A DNA stretch of 64,000 bases from Marinobacter sp. 1-4A (GCF_016597725.1 NZ_VCGY01000002.1:659415-723414), one strand, 5' to 3'; positions 52,725 to 59,570 are shown, numbered from the stretch's first letter. Numbers and translations: made by a program. The notes: generated by a model not told the origin, from the letters alone.

Positions 52725-53021
52725 TTATTCCAGAAGCCTTTCAGGCGCATCCATATCCTCGTGCAGCACACGAACAACAACCACCTCCGGTTCGAGTACC
52801 TGATAAAAAACCGCGTGGTGCTCGACCTGGAATCTGCGATACCCAGAAAAAACGTGGGTATAATCTGCGCCAAGTGATGGATGGTTGATCAACTGTTTCA
52901 TTCCTTCGTCCAACTGCTCCAAGTATTTATCCGCCTGCTCAACACCCCATTCTTCGTAGGTATATACCCAAATTCCGATGAGGTCTGATTCCGCCTTTGG
53001 CGTAACACTCAGCTTAAGCAC
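52725..53021 (-). CDS. parE: ParE-family toxin
   Basis: 98 residues from a GTG that overlaps the antitoxin stop (TAGTG). Pattern: KLSVTPKAESDLIGIWVYTY, then QLINHPSLGADYTHVFSGYR, RFQVEHHAVFYQVLEPEV and VVRVLHEDMDAPERL, the RelE/ParE fold with the ParE C-terminus. ParE poisons DNA gyrase. The C-terminal end fits this group rather than ribosome-dependent RelE. Part of a cassette bounded by attC A and B, with its own promoter upstream of parD. Confidence 0.9.
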   Translation of the reverse strand: MLKLSVTPKAESDLIGIWVYTYEEWGVEQADKYLEQLDEGMKQLINHPSLGADYTHVFSGYRRFQVEHHAVFYQVLEPEVVVVRVLHEDMDAPERLLE

Positions 53022-53275
53022 TAATTGGCGGCCTTTATTCGCTTGCGGCCCGCCGCTTTAATAGCTGCCATATCGAGCGGCTTAGGTTTCCCACTTGACT
53101 CACCCTCAGCGAGTGCTTGCCTCAGCGTGGCAAGACGTTCTTTAACCTGCTGGTCCCTCCGGATGAGATCGCGGATATACTCACTGTCATTACCAAAGTG
53201 ACCACTTTCAACCTGACTTTTTACCCAGTCGTCTTGCTGTTCAGTCAGCGTGATGGTTTTCCGATGCATGCTCAT
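53021..53275 (-). CDS. parD: ParD-family antitoxin
   Basis: 84 residues: MSMHRKTITLTEQQDDWVKS and GNDSEYIRDLIRRDQQVKER show the ParD ribbon-helix-helix and linker. The basic, unstructured tail (KPLDMAAIKAAGRKRIKA) would bind ParE. It is the first gene of the module, as usual. A palindrome at 53301-53317 in front of it is the likely autoregulatory operator. Confidence 0.9.
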   Translation of the reverse strand: MSMHRKTITLTEQQDDWVKSQVESGHFGNDSEYIRDLIRRDQQVKERLATLRQALAEGESSGKPKPLDMAAIKAAGRKRIKAAN

Positions 53276-53300
53276 AGCTAACGCCCCTAACGCAGAAAAA

Positions 53301-53317
53301 GTATGACAATATCATAC
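53301..53317. promoter_or_regulatory. ParD operator palindrome
   Basis: GTATGACAATATCATAC, a 6+6 palindrome with a five-base centre, 25 bases upstream of the parD start. Such operators bind ParD ribbon-helix-helix dimers, giving autoregulation. The repeat is seen; binding is inferred. Confidence 0.6.
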
Positions 53318-53354
53318 CGCTCCCTTGAGCCAAATCAACGATCCACTTCTTGTT

Positions 53355-53436
53355 GCCCAACGCCACCAGCATGGGCGGCTGCGGAATGAAGGCGAAGTCA
53401 ATGTAGTCGACGTGGCCGCGCCTGGCCTTGTTACGT
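53355..53436 (-). repeat. attC site B
   Basis: Boxes GCCCAAC and GTTACGT, with the internal arm GGCTGCGG and complement-like sequence. The R'' TTA supplies the stop codon of the VOC gene. Similar in sequence to sites D, H, J and L. Confidence 0.85.
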
Positions 53437-53799
53437 GTCACTGCTCGATGACACCAAATGAATAATGTTGGATGGACTTGATATCCAGAACGCCTTAAAC
53501 CCATTTGGAAGTGGCTCGATCTCGTCTCTACGATGGCAACCTTGCTCCTTGAGATATTCAGAGGCTTCACCAATATCGCTGGTGACGACTTCCAACCAAA
53601 TCTCAGACTGGCTTAAACCAGACATACAGTCGAGCCACAGAACTTTGTCCCCAAATTCAAATCTTGGTGTGTCGTCCGGGCCATTGGATTGTATCTCCGT
53701 GAAGCGGAGCACATCCCTATAGAATCGTACCGTGCTCTGATACTCGTGAGCCGGGATTTTCAAGGCTATGTTCGTGCCTGGCTGAAATTCCAGATCCAT
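53431..53799 (-). CDS. VOC-superfamily glyoxalase/dioxygenase-like protein
   Basis: 122 residues: NIALKIPAHEYQSTVRFYRDV at the start, FEFGDKVLWLDCMSGLSQSE in the middle and IIHLVSSS at the end form the beta-alpha-beta-beta-beta units of the vicinal-oxygen-chelate fold. A strong GAGGAG lies before the ATG. Such single-domain proteins include glyoxalases, fosfomycin-resistance enzymes and dioxygenases; the substrate is unknown. It shares a cassette with the GST-like gene, from which it is 37 bases distant with no attC between. Confidence 0.85.
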   Translation of the reverse strand: MDLEFQPGTNIALKIPAHEYQSTVRFYRDVLRFTEIQSNGPDDTPRFEFGDKVLWLDCMSGLSQSEIWLEVVTSDIGEASEYLKEQGCHRRDEIEPLPNGFKAFWISSPSNIIHLVSSSSDT

Positions 53800-53836
53800 G
53801 CGATAGCTCCTCTATATGGGAACACGTAGCAGCAAA

Positions 53837-54487
53837 TTATATTCCTACCTCGGACACGCCTATGGTTTCGGGCTCACCGTGAGCATGGCTAACCCACTCC
53901 CTCATTTGTTCATGGTCGAGGACAAACTGCATATATTCTGAAGATACCGCCGAGACCTTGATCCCGTAGGTTTTAAATCGCGACGCAACTGGTGCAAACA
54001 TGCAATCTGCAATAGAGAACTCACCGAACAACCAAGGGCCGGCACTCGAATAGGTTTCACGGTACTGCGACCAGATTCGGTCTATCCGAGCTATTTCTCG
54101 TTCAAGGGTTGCATTAAAAGGGACTTTGCGTCCGATTGCGCGGCAATTCATTGGCAATTGGCCTCGAATTTCTGTGAAACCCGAGTGCATTTCTGCGCAG
54201 CAAGATCTTGCTTCCGCTCGTGCACGAACGGAACTTGGCCATCCGCGGCCGTCCAGATACTGCTCTGAAATATACTCGCAAATTGCCAGCGAATCCCAAA
54301 TGACCAAGTCCTTGTCTTTGAGCACCGGGACTTTCCCTGCATCGGTATGCTGGGCAAGCGCAGTGTATGTATCGTCTTGATTCAGCGGAATCCGCACTTC
54401 CTTAAAAGGTAACTCGTGGACTGACAAAAGTAGCCAAGGCCTTAACGACCATGACGAATAATTTTTATTCCCTATTACGAGTTCCAA
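53837..54487 (-). CDS. Glutathione S-transferase-family protein
   Basis: 216 residues from a TTG at 54487 preceded by AAGGAG. N-terminal thioredoxin-like domain: LVIGNKNYSSWSLRPWLLLS, GKVPVLKDKDLVIWDSLAIC (cis-Pro and the Glu/Asp-Ser glutathione motif) and EYISEQYL. The alpha-helical C-terminal domain contains GEFSIADCMFAPVASRFK (N-capping box). Upstream of the VOC gene in the same cassette, so both are likely expressed together, a rare two-gene cassette of two detoxification-type enzymes. Confidence 0.9.
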   Translation of the reverse strand: MELVIGNKNYSSWSLRPWLLLSVHELPFKEVRIPLNQDDTYTALAQHTDAGKVPVLKDKDLVIWDSLAICEYISEQYLDGRGWPSSVRARAEARSCCAEMHSGFTEIRGQLPMNCRAIGRKVPFNATLEREIARIDRIWSQYRETYSSAGPWLFGEFSIADCMFAPVASRFKTYGIKVSAVSSEYMQFVLDHEQMREWVSHAHGEPETIGVSEVGI

Positions 54488-54503
54488 AGTTCACTCCTTG
54501 AAA

Positions 54504-54587
54504 TATAAACGCTTGCAGCATGCGCGCCTACGGAATGGAGCCGAAGGCGTAATGTAGTAGGCGTCGCCGTGCCTGCATTGGTTAGCA
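54504..54587 (-). repeat. attC site D
   Basis: Boxes TATAAAC (with AACGCT) and GTTAGCA. The internal arms (CCTACGG... and complement) are like those of sites H, J and L. It separates the VOC/GST cassette from the inverted BrnTA cassette. Confidence 0.85.
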
Positions 54588-54591
54588 CTTG

Positions 54592-54620
54592 TTGACGGTG
54601 ACGTATATGCTGGTAATATA
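54592..54620 (+). promoter_or_regulatory. Promoter and operator of BrnTA, near-leaderless
   Basis: TTGACG (54592-54597), a 16-base spacer and TAATAT (54614-54619) form a good sigma-70 promoter whose start of transcription falls about at the brnT ATG (54626). The inverted repeat GTATAT-N6-AATATAC overlaps the -10 and suits a BrnA autoregulatory operator. Confidence 0.7.
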
Positions 54621-54625
54621 CTTTT

Positions 54626-54937
54626 ATGATCAACTGGGTACAAGTCACTGGCTTTGACTGGGACGAAGGCAACTCCCGCAAAAACGCGGAGAAGCATGGC
54701 GTCAACCAGTCCGAAGCGGAAGAGATCTTCTTTAATGAGCCGCTTCTCGTGCTGGAGGATTCCAGACACAGCCAAGCAGAAGCCCGGTTTCATGCCCTTG
54801 GTGAAACAGATGATGAAAGGCTACTCCACATCACATTTACACTAAGGCAGAACGGTACACTGATTCGCGTGATTTCAGCTCGCGACATGCACCGCAAAGA
54901 GAGGGCTGTTTATGAGCAAGTTGAAAAAGATGCCTGA
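54626..54937 (+). CDS. brnT: BrnT-family ribonuclease toxin
   Basis: 103 residues: VTGFDWDEGNSRKNAEKHGV, then EAEEIFFNEPLLVLEDSRHS, QAEARFHALGETDDERLLHI, TFTLRQNGTLIRVISARDM and HRKERAVY show the BrnT fold (RelE-like) with its conserved KN-KHGV and the Arg-rich end. BrnT cleaves RNA and halts growth until neutralised by BrnA. Opposite in direction to most cassette genes, so it depends on its own promoter. It overlaps brnA by 26 bases. Confidence 0.9.
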   Translation: MINWVQVTGFDWDEGNSRKNAEKHGVNQSEAEEIFFNEPLLVLEDSRHSQAEARFHALGETDDERLLHITFTLRQNGTLIRVISARDMHRKERAVYEQVEKDA

Positions 54938-55184
54938 GTTTAAAACTGAAGCAGAAGAGCGCGAGTTCTGGGAGACCCACGACTCCTCGGATTACCTGGA
55001 CTGGCGTCAGGCAAAACCTGCTTCTTTTCCGAAGCTGAAGCCTTCAACCAAGACGATTTCGCTCCGTTTGCCCGAAACGCTGCTTAACAGAATCAAAATC
55101 GAGGCCAACAAACGAGACATGCCTTATCAGTCACTGATTAAGGCTTGGCTTGCGGACGAGGTGAACGACAGCCGTCGAGCATGA
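54912..55184 (+). CDS. brnA: BrnA-family antitoxin
   Basis: 90 residues starting MSKLKKMPEFKTEAEEREFW, followed by ETHDSSDYLDWRQAK, then a TKTISLRLPETLLNRI ribbon-helix-helix and KRDMPYQSLIKAWLADEV. The N-terminal part binds the toxin and the ribbon-helix-helix binds the operator. A broken second copy of the module is at 52363-52591. The right end of its cassette runs directly into a group II intron. Confidence 0.9.
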   Translation: MSKLKKMPEFKTEAEEREFWETHDSSDYLDWRQAKPASFPKLKPSTKTISLRLPETLLNRIKIEANKRDMPYQSLIKAWLADEVNDSRRA

Positions 55185-55191
55185 GGTGCTA

Positions 55192-55853
55192 ATCGGGATA
55201 GGGAGGCGCCTCACGGCGCCCCTCCTCCCACACCACCGGGCATACGGATCACGTACCACGGCGGTTCGGTTGATTACTTTGGTGGCCTGCCTTCGTGATT
55301 CACAGCCATGACACTCCTCTCAGAACTGATGAATCGACAGAGCACCAACCGGATTTCTATGTGTTACCTAGCCTACCGCGGTTTCACCGGGTCTGGTGCA
55401 ATACCGCTGTACCAAGACAACTTGTCCTCCTCTCAACCGTTCAGGCCTTCCTGCCGCTATTCACTTCGCAATATCACATCGCGCCGAGTAGGCCGCAGTA
55501 CTATGCCCTCTGCTGACTTCTGCAACGCGATCAAGGGCGATCACTCGCCCTTCAGTTGATCCCTCAACACGCTACAGACCTCCCGGGGTAAGACCCTAGA
55601 CTTTCATGGCGTAGACGCTGGATTTATAAAACACACCCCGTTGCGGATGGAGGGCTTCGCTGTCACGTGCCAGCTCGCCCCGAGTACGTCACACCTCATA
55701 TCCAGTTCCTGTTCGTCGCCCCGCCAATTTGCGTTGGGCTTCCTCCAGACCCCACCTCGCGATGACGCCCTTGCCCTTCCGCTAATCTTCGGCTCCGCGG
55801 ATACCTGGTATCGGGACTTTCACCCGACGAGTCTAGTGCCATGCCCGGCACAC
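55192..55853 (-). mobile_element. ORF-less group IIC (attC-type) intron
   Basis: Read on the minus strand, the segment begins GTGTGCCGGGCATGGCAC and has GTGAAAGTCCC (55823-55813). It ends with a domain V hairpin (CCGCCGTGGTACG... GGTGG, 55265-55232), a domain VI hairpin (GGCGCC-GTGA-GGCGCC) and terminal TATCCCGAT. This is the layout of class C bacterial group II introns that use attC sites. No minus-strand reading frame longer than 60 codons exists inside, so the reverse transcriptase/maturase is missing and the intron would need a helper in trans. Ends are uncertain by one or two bases. Confidence 0.8.
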
Positions 55854-55906
55854 ACGCGAAACGAAGCGGTGCGTCTCACGCGTCCGTCTTCCGTGCATTG
55901 TTAGGT
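55854..55906 (-). repeat. attC site E, interrupted by the intron
   Basis: The right box GTTAGGT (55900-55906) and the attC stem (CGTCCGTC... CTTCGTTTCGC) are kept. The left box (TGCTAA, 55187-55192) lies on the other side of the intron. In the broken BrnTA copy the same place reads TGCTAACGCC without an intron, which fixes the insertion at the R' crossover point. Confidence 0.7.
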
Positions 55907-56325
55907 ATCAACCAGATTGCAAGCCCAAACCACAGAGCTGCCGTTCCCACTCTAGCCGCAAAATCTAGATTCGCAGGGTTTTGTAGCACAACGAACTCAA
56001 CCATCAATGCGATGGCTACCCCGGAAGCCAATAGAGCACAGCGTAACAGAACAGTAGCCTCTGGGTTCCTATTAAACAGGATGGAGCCGATTACTAATTT
56101 AACCGCACACGAAGCGATCAGAACGACCAATATCAGTACGGAAAGAAAGACCACGCCAAGGAACGCGGCAAGCTTTTCATCGAAGGGAGCAAATAACCAG
56201 AGCAAGCCCAAGAAACCGGCTATTAACAGTGCATACACTGAAGCGGCTCTGGCCATGCCTCGTCGTGTTGGAAAAAGCGAAGGCACTAGAGCAGAGAGAG
56301 CGATAGCGAAGAGAGATGGTTCCAT
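55876..56325 (-). CDS. Unknown four-helix membrane protein (cassette gene)
   Basis: 149 residues. Hydrophobic segments near MEPSLFAIALSALVPSLF, YALLIAGFLGLLWLF, FLGVVFLSVLILVVLIASCA and LLRCALLASGVAIALMVEFV, plus GTAALWFGLAIWLIP, give about five helices. The family is not recognised. Its last eight or nine codons overlap attC E. The cassette begins with TTAGGC after the MITE copy 1. Confidence 0.7.
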   Translation of the reverse strand: MEPSLFAIALSALVPSLFPTRRGMARAASVYALLIAGFLGLLWLFAPFDEKLAAFLGVVFLSVLILVVLIASCAVKLVIGSILFNRNPEATVLLRCALLASGVAIALMVEFVVLQNPANLDFAARVGTAALWFGLAIWLIPNNARKTDA

Positions 56326-56345
56326 AGGTAAGATCTTTGCCTAAC

Positions 56346-56512
56346 GAGGCTGTAGAAAAACTCCCGCCCCTTTGTTCGATCGCGTTCCTACGCGAAATCT
56401 GGAAGTGTTTTCAATCATGAGTGCTCCAGATTTTAAGAATAGGCCCTATTTTTAGCTCATTTATTGACCAATTTCGACTCAAAATAGGCCTTTGACCTTT
56501 TTCTACAGCCTC
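56346..56512. mobile_element. 167-bp MITE-like element, copy 1
   Basis: Perfect 15-bp terminal inverted repeats (GAGGCTGTAGAAAAA and complement), no coding capacity, and AAC on both sides (possible 3-bp target duplication). Copy 2 at 58707-58873 is identical as far as can be read. Both lie exactly at the TAAC/AACGCC junction of an attC R' box. The terminal sequence resembles ends of IS5/IS1182-type elements. Confidence 0.85.
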
Positions 56513-56586
56513 AACGCCCGGGCTCAGCGGCCGATTTGGAGGCGTAGCGCGCCGGAAAAACAGTCCGCTGCAGCCCTTGGTTAGGA
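56509..56586 (-). repeat. attC site F, next to MITE copy 1
   Basis: Boxes CCTCAAC (AACGCC, formed with the MITE end) and GTTAGGA. The TTA in the right box is the stop codon of the alpha/beta hydrolase. Confidence 0.8.
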
Positions 56587-57480
56587 GCTGCCTATGACTT
56601 CAGTGCGGACTAAATCTGCTAGCCACTTCGGCTGATCACATTGTACTGAATGACCACTCTCTGGGCATTGGTGTACACCAATACCGCTCACTTGATCCGT
56701 CAATTTTTTCAAAATTGAATGGTGGATTGTCCTTTCTTCGTCACCCATGATCACATGCTTACTGCAAGGCAACTCAGAAAGCCTTGCCAAATCGATTGGC
56801 AACACCCGTTGATCGCTATCGGTAATCTGCTGCCAAATATGTTTATAGATGGGCTGGCGCTTAGCATAATCTGCTAATAAAAAGTTGGAAAGTGGCCAAA
56901 ATTCGGGTGGTGGATTTTTGAGTGCGAGCCCTAAAAGATGGGTGTACTCCTGCTGCGTTGACGCCCAAAACGGATTCTTTCCCTCATCCACCAGACTAAA
57001 AAACTCGGAGGATGAGGTTGCGGGCACCCCCACAGGCCCGATTAAAGTGAGAGTCTTAACATAGGACGGACTCTCCATTGCAAACAGACAAGCTACCCAA
57101 GCACCTACTGAGGCCCCAACAAAATGAGCAGTCTTTATTTGGCTTCGGCATATAACTTCATGAACCAGCGCCGAGGTCTGTTTCTGAAAGGAGGTTTCAT
57201 GATCAAAACCACTTTCGCCATGACCTGGTAAATCAATCACAATAAAATTTAGTTTACCTCTGCATGACCGCATGAAGTCTGACCAGTACTCCTTGAACCC
57301 GGTGAATCCATGAATCAACACTATAGTTTCAAATTCAGGATCAACGGTACTTGGAGCTAAATACGCATATCTGGTGTCATTGATAGTGATTATATTTTTT
57401 TCGAGTCCATTGCTTTTGCGACCAAGAAACAAGAAAAAGGACCAGATTAAGTGTCCTATCTTGATTGATATCCTTTTCAT
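56581..57480 (-). CDS. Alpha/beta-hydrolase-fold protein (cassette gene)
   Basis: 299 residues. VLIHGFTGFKEYWSDFMRSC (oxyanion HG), IDLPGHGESGFD, FVGASVGAWVACLFAMESP (nucleophile GASVG), and ESGHSVQCDQPKWLADLV (catalytic His) give the Ser-Asp-His frame. The N-terminus has a hydrophobic, basic stretch (IGHLIWSFFLFLG) that may anchor it to the membrane. Lower GC than the core genome. Function unknown; C-C hydrolases, haloperoxidases and esterases share the fold. Confidence 0.85.
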   Translation of the reverse strand: MKRISIKIGHLIWSFFLFLGRKSNGLEKNIITINDTRYAYLAPSTVDPEFETIVLIHGFTGFKEYWSDFMRSCRGKLNFIVIDLPGHGESGFDHETSFQKQTSALVHEVICRSQIKTAHFVGASVGAWVACLFAMESPSYVKTLTLIGPVGVPATSSSEFFSLVDEGKNPFWASTQQEYTHLLGLALKNPPPEFWPLSNFLLADYAKRQPIYKHIWQQITDSDQRVLPIDLARLSELPCSKHVIMGDEERTIHHSILKKLTDQVSGIGVHQCPESGHSVQCDQPKWLADLVRTEVIGSS

Positions 57481-57486
57481 TTTTAC

Positions 57487-57565
57487 TCCTAACGCTGAAG
57501 CGCACCGGTGGCTTTGTCACAGCGCAGCGGAGACAAAGGCATCCGAGTGACGCGCCTGGTTAAAT
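57487..57565 (-). repeat. attC site G
   Basis: Boxes TCCTAAC (AACGCT) and GTTAAAT, with arms CGCACCGGTGGCTTTGTC and a complementary-type right arm GACAAAGGCATCCGAGTG. It separates the alpha/beta hydrolase cassette from the second RHH/ParE-like toxin-antitoxin cassette. Confidence 0.85.
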
Positions 57566-57567
57566 TA

Positions 57568-57849
57568 CTACCGCTCACCTTCAAGGCCATGCCATACCCG
57601 GAGAATGATGATGGCACTGGGATGGAGCGAATATCGAACGACATATTTCCCGAAAACCATATCTCGAACAGAGTCAGGCACCGGTGCCATTTCAACTGGT
57701 GTGCCCATCTTGGGAAAATCAGGAAGCAATTCGATTTTGCCAACCAGTTCGGTGGCGATCCGGGCTGCCGCCGATGGATTGTGGACTGCAATGAACTCCC
57801 TGAGGCGCTGTAAATCTTCAATGGCTTCGTCCGTGTAAACCAGTTTCAC
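57568..57849 (-). CDS. RelE/ParE-superfamily toxin
   Basis: 93 residues from a GTG overlapping the antitoxin stop in GTGA. KLVYTDEAIEDLQRLREFIA, AARIATELVGKIELLPDFPK, MGTPVEMAPVPDSVRDMVFG, YVVRYSLHPSAIIILRVWHG show the RelE/ParE fold; the end (RVWHGLEGER) is typical. It either cleaves mRNA on ribosomes or poisons gyrase; the two groups cannot be separated from the sequence alone. Confidence 0.88.
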   Translation of the reverse strand: MKLVYTDEAIEDLQRLREFIAVHNPSAAARIATELVGKIELLPDFPKMGTPVEMAPVPDSVRDMVFGKYVVRYSLHPSAIIILRVWHGLEGER

Positions 57850-58118
57850 TTACCTGACCTCGGTGCATCCTGCTCGTTGTCGGTTCCCCAACTATTAAGC
57901 CAGCTGTGAACCTCGCGGGCATCAACAACCTTGCCTTGTGCAGCGGACTCCATTGCTTCTAAGGTCTGTTTCCAGCGTTCTTGCTCCAGCTGCTGCTTTT
58001 CTATGTACTCCGATAATGCTTGGTTAATTACCCAACCTTTGCTCCGGTGCAACCTGCCAGCAATTGCTTCCAGGTGCTGTTCAACTTCTGCTTGAAGGCG
58101 AACCGTGGTGACGCTCAT
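57846..58118 (-). CDS. Ribbon-helix-helix antitoxin
   Basis: 90 residues: TTVRLQAEVEQHLEAIAGRL, HRSKGWVINQALSEYIEKQQ (ribbon-helix-helix as in RelB/CopG-type antitoxins) and LEQERWKQTLEAMESAAQGK toxin-binding tail. Overlaps the toxin gene by four bases. Upstream (58130-58172) lie A/T-rich repeats around TACAATGTATTACAACAT that could bind it. Function as transcriptional self-regulator and toxin neutraliser is inferred. Confidence 0.88.
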   Translation of the reverse strand: MSVTTVRLQAEVEQHLEAIAGRLHRSKGWVINQALSEYIEKQQLEQERWKQTLEAMESAAQGKVVDAREVHSWLNSWGTDNEQDAPRSGK

Positions 58119-58183
58119 GACTATACCCTCGAGTTTGGCTACTACAATGTATTACAACATAGTCTACGAGGGTGCGGCAAAAA

Positions 58184-58268
58184 ATTTAACGCCGCTAAGC
58201 ACGCGCGGTTGCGGAATGGAGGCGAAGCCGCAATGCAGTAACCGTCGCCGTGGCTTGCATGGTTAGGG
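58184..58268 (-). repeat. attC site H
   Basis: Boxes ATTTAAC and GTTAGGG, length 85. The stem GCTAAGCACGCGCGGTTGCGG and its imperfect complement are nearly the same as in site J (59565-59649). The TTA of the right box is the stop codon of the MAPEG gene. Confidence 0.9.
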
Positions 58269-58685
58269 AAGTGCCACGAGGATCTGAACGCTCATGATGA
58301 ACATGCACACCACTCCGACTGCATACGCCACCGTTCGCCAAGGCTGAATTCCGGCCAGATAGAATAATGTATGCAGGTAGCGGGCTCCCGTAAATACCAG
58401 GAAAAGCCAAACAGCCCAACCGGGAGAAGCGCCGACCCAAATGTAAGCCACCCCTAAACCCAGAAAAATGGGGATATTCTCGAGGTCGTTTAACCAAGCA
58501 CGGGCCGCCCGCTGAACTTGAGGCAACTCTTCTTTGGCGGCCTCACGACCAACGAAGGCTGCATCTTCGGGGGTCTTGAAGGTCAGCTTCCCGATACGAT
58601 GGAACCCCTGATATGCGGAGATCGTAAACATTTTAAAGAACAGCAGCACTGAGGCTACCGCGTACCAATATTCTGCCTGATCCAT
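58263..58685 (-). CDS. MAPEG-family membrane protein
   Basis: 140 residues with four transmembrane helices. The family pattern is QRAARAWLNDLENIPIFLGL, and ARYLHTLFYLAGIQPWRTVA is equally typical. MAPEG proteins (microsomal glutathione transferases, leukotriene C4 synthase) are membrane enzymes that use glutathione; the bacterial members conjugate or reduce lipid peroxides. Located in a cassette right of attC H; the second MITE follows on its right. Confidence 0.9.
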   Translation of the reverse strand: MDQAEYWYAVASVLLFFKMFTISAYQGFHRIGKLTFKTPEDAAFVGREAAKEELPQVQRAARAWLNDLENIPIFLGLGVAYIWVGASPGWAVWLFLVFTGARYLHTLFYLAGIQPWRTVAYAVGVVCMFIMSVQILVALP

Positions 58686-58706
58686 GGTGTTTCCTTACTC
58701 CCTAAC

Positions 58707-58873
58707 GAGGCTGTAGAAAAACTCCCGCCCCTTTGTTCGATCGCGTTCCTACGCGAAATCTGGAAGTGTTTTCAATCATGAGTGCTCCAGATTTTAAGAA
58801 TAGGCCCTATTTTTAGCTCATTTATTGACCAATTTCGACTCAAAATAGGCCTTTGACCTTTTTCTACAGCCTC
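58707..58873. mobile_element. 167-bp MITE-like element, copy 2
   Basis: Same 15-bp terminal inverted repeats and the same 167 bases as copy 1 at 56346, again bounded by AAC and joined to an attC R' box (AACGCC). No reading frame of any note. Confidence 0.85.
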
Positions 58874-58941
58874 AACGCCTTGGCTTTGCGGCGCACCGGA
58901 GCGCCAGCGTAGGTGCGTCCGACAACAGCCATTGGTTAAAT
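58870..58941 (-). repeat. attC site I, next to MITE copy 2
   Basis: Boxes CCTCAAC (joined to the MITE end) and GTTAAAT, with arms GCGGCGCACC and GGTGCGTCCG around a short centre. Confidence 0.8.
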
Positions 58942-58947
58942 GCTTGA

Positions 58948-58967
58948 ATGCGCATCCGCATGCGCAT
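58948..58967. promoter_or_regulatory. CcdA operator-like repeat
   Basis: Two copies of the self-complementary octamer ATGCGCAT separated by CCGC, 41 bases before the ccdA ATG. This fits an operator for the CcdA ribbon-helix-helix dimers; inferred. Confidence 0.55.
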
Positions 58968-59007
58968 AAACTGAGACCATCCATTAAATAGCCACTTGGA
59001 GGCTCAA

Positions 59008-59253
59008 ATGGCAGAACTCTACAACGTAGCTGCCCCCAAAAAAGCGGCAAACCTCTCAGTCAATAGCGATCTGCTGCGTAAGACCCGTGAACTAAACATT
59101 AACCTGTCTGCTACCCTCGAGCGAGCGCTGAAAGAAGAACTCTCAAAACGTCAGTCAGAACAATGGGTTGAAGAAAACCGCGCCGCGATAAAAAGTTACA
59201 ACGATTTTGTCGGACAACATGGATGCTTTGGCGACGAATTCAGGGAATTTTGA
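59008..59253 (+). CDS. ccdA: CcdA-family antitoxin
   Basis: 81 residues from the ATG at 59008, preceded by GGAGG seven to eight bases upstream. N-terminal ribbon-helix-helix VAAPKKAANLSVNSDLLRKT and the C-terminal toxin-binding part WVEENRAAIKSYNDFVGQHG, then GDEFREF at the end, the conserved CcdA tail. Opposite to most cassette genes; has its own promoter. The stop TGA overlaps the ccdB start (TGATG). Confidence 0.93.
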   Translation: MAELYNVAAPKKAANLSVNSDLLRKTRELNINLSATLERALKEELSKRQSEQWVEENRAAIKSYNDFVGQHGCFGDEFREF

Positions 59254-59570
59254 TGGCACAGTTCGATGTATACCCCAACCCAAGCAAGACCAGCAAAGCG
59301 CACTACCCTTACCTTGTCGATATTCAGAGCAGCCTGTTGAGCGAGCTGGCAACGCGAATCGTCATCCCCTTGGGGAAACGCTCCGCATTTAGTGGTGAAG
59401 CCATGCAAGGAGTCACACCGGAAATCAGCTTTGCAGACCAAGAGCTTCTGCTGTTAACGCCTCAAATTTCCTCTGTTTCAGAAAAGCATCTCAAAAACCC
59501 GGTTGGCTCTCTATCGCACTTTAGAGACCAAATCGTTGGAGCTTTGGACATGGCTATCACCGGCATTTAA
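59253..59570 (+). CDS. ccdB: CcdB-family gyrase toxin
   Basis: 105 residues from the ATG at 59253 (coupled to ccdA, AGGGAA upstream). QFDVYPNPSKTSKAHYPYLV, then DIQSSLLSELATRIVIPL and the C-terminus ALDMAITGI. F-plasmid CcdB ends with Trp-Gly-Ile, whose Trp99 stacks on gyrase; here it is Thr-Gly-Ile, the same as I recall for the Vibrio fischeri integron CcdB, so it is probably still active. The stop TAA lies in the left box of attC J. Confidence 0.93.
   Translation: MAQFDVYPNPSKTSKAHYPYLVDIQSSLLSELATRIVIPLGKRSAFSGEAMQGVTPEISFADQELLLLTPQISSVSEKHLKNPVGSLSHFRDQIVGALDMAITGI

Noticed and set aside
53241..53573. 110-codon minus-strand frame across attC B
   Set aside because: Overlaps attC and the VOC gene in another frame; no ribosome site or family.
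55295..55904. Plus-strand frames of 73-87 codons within and beside the intron
   Set aside because: They lie on the strand opposite to the group II intron RNA and match nothing; the structured intron explains the sequence.
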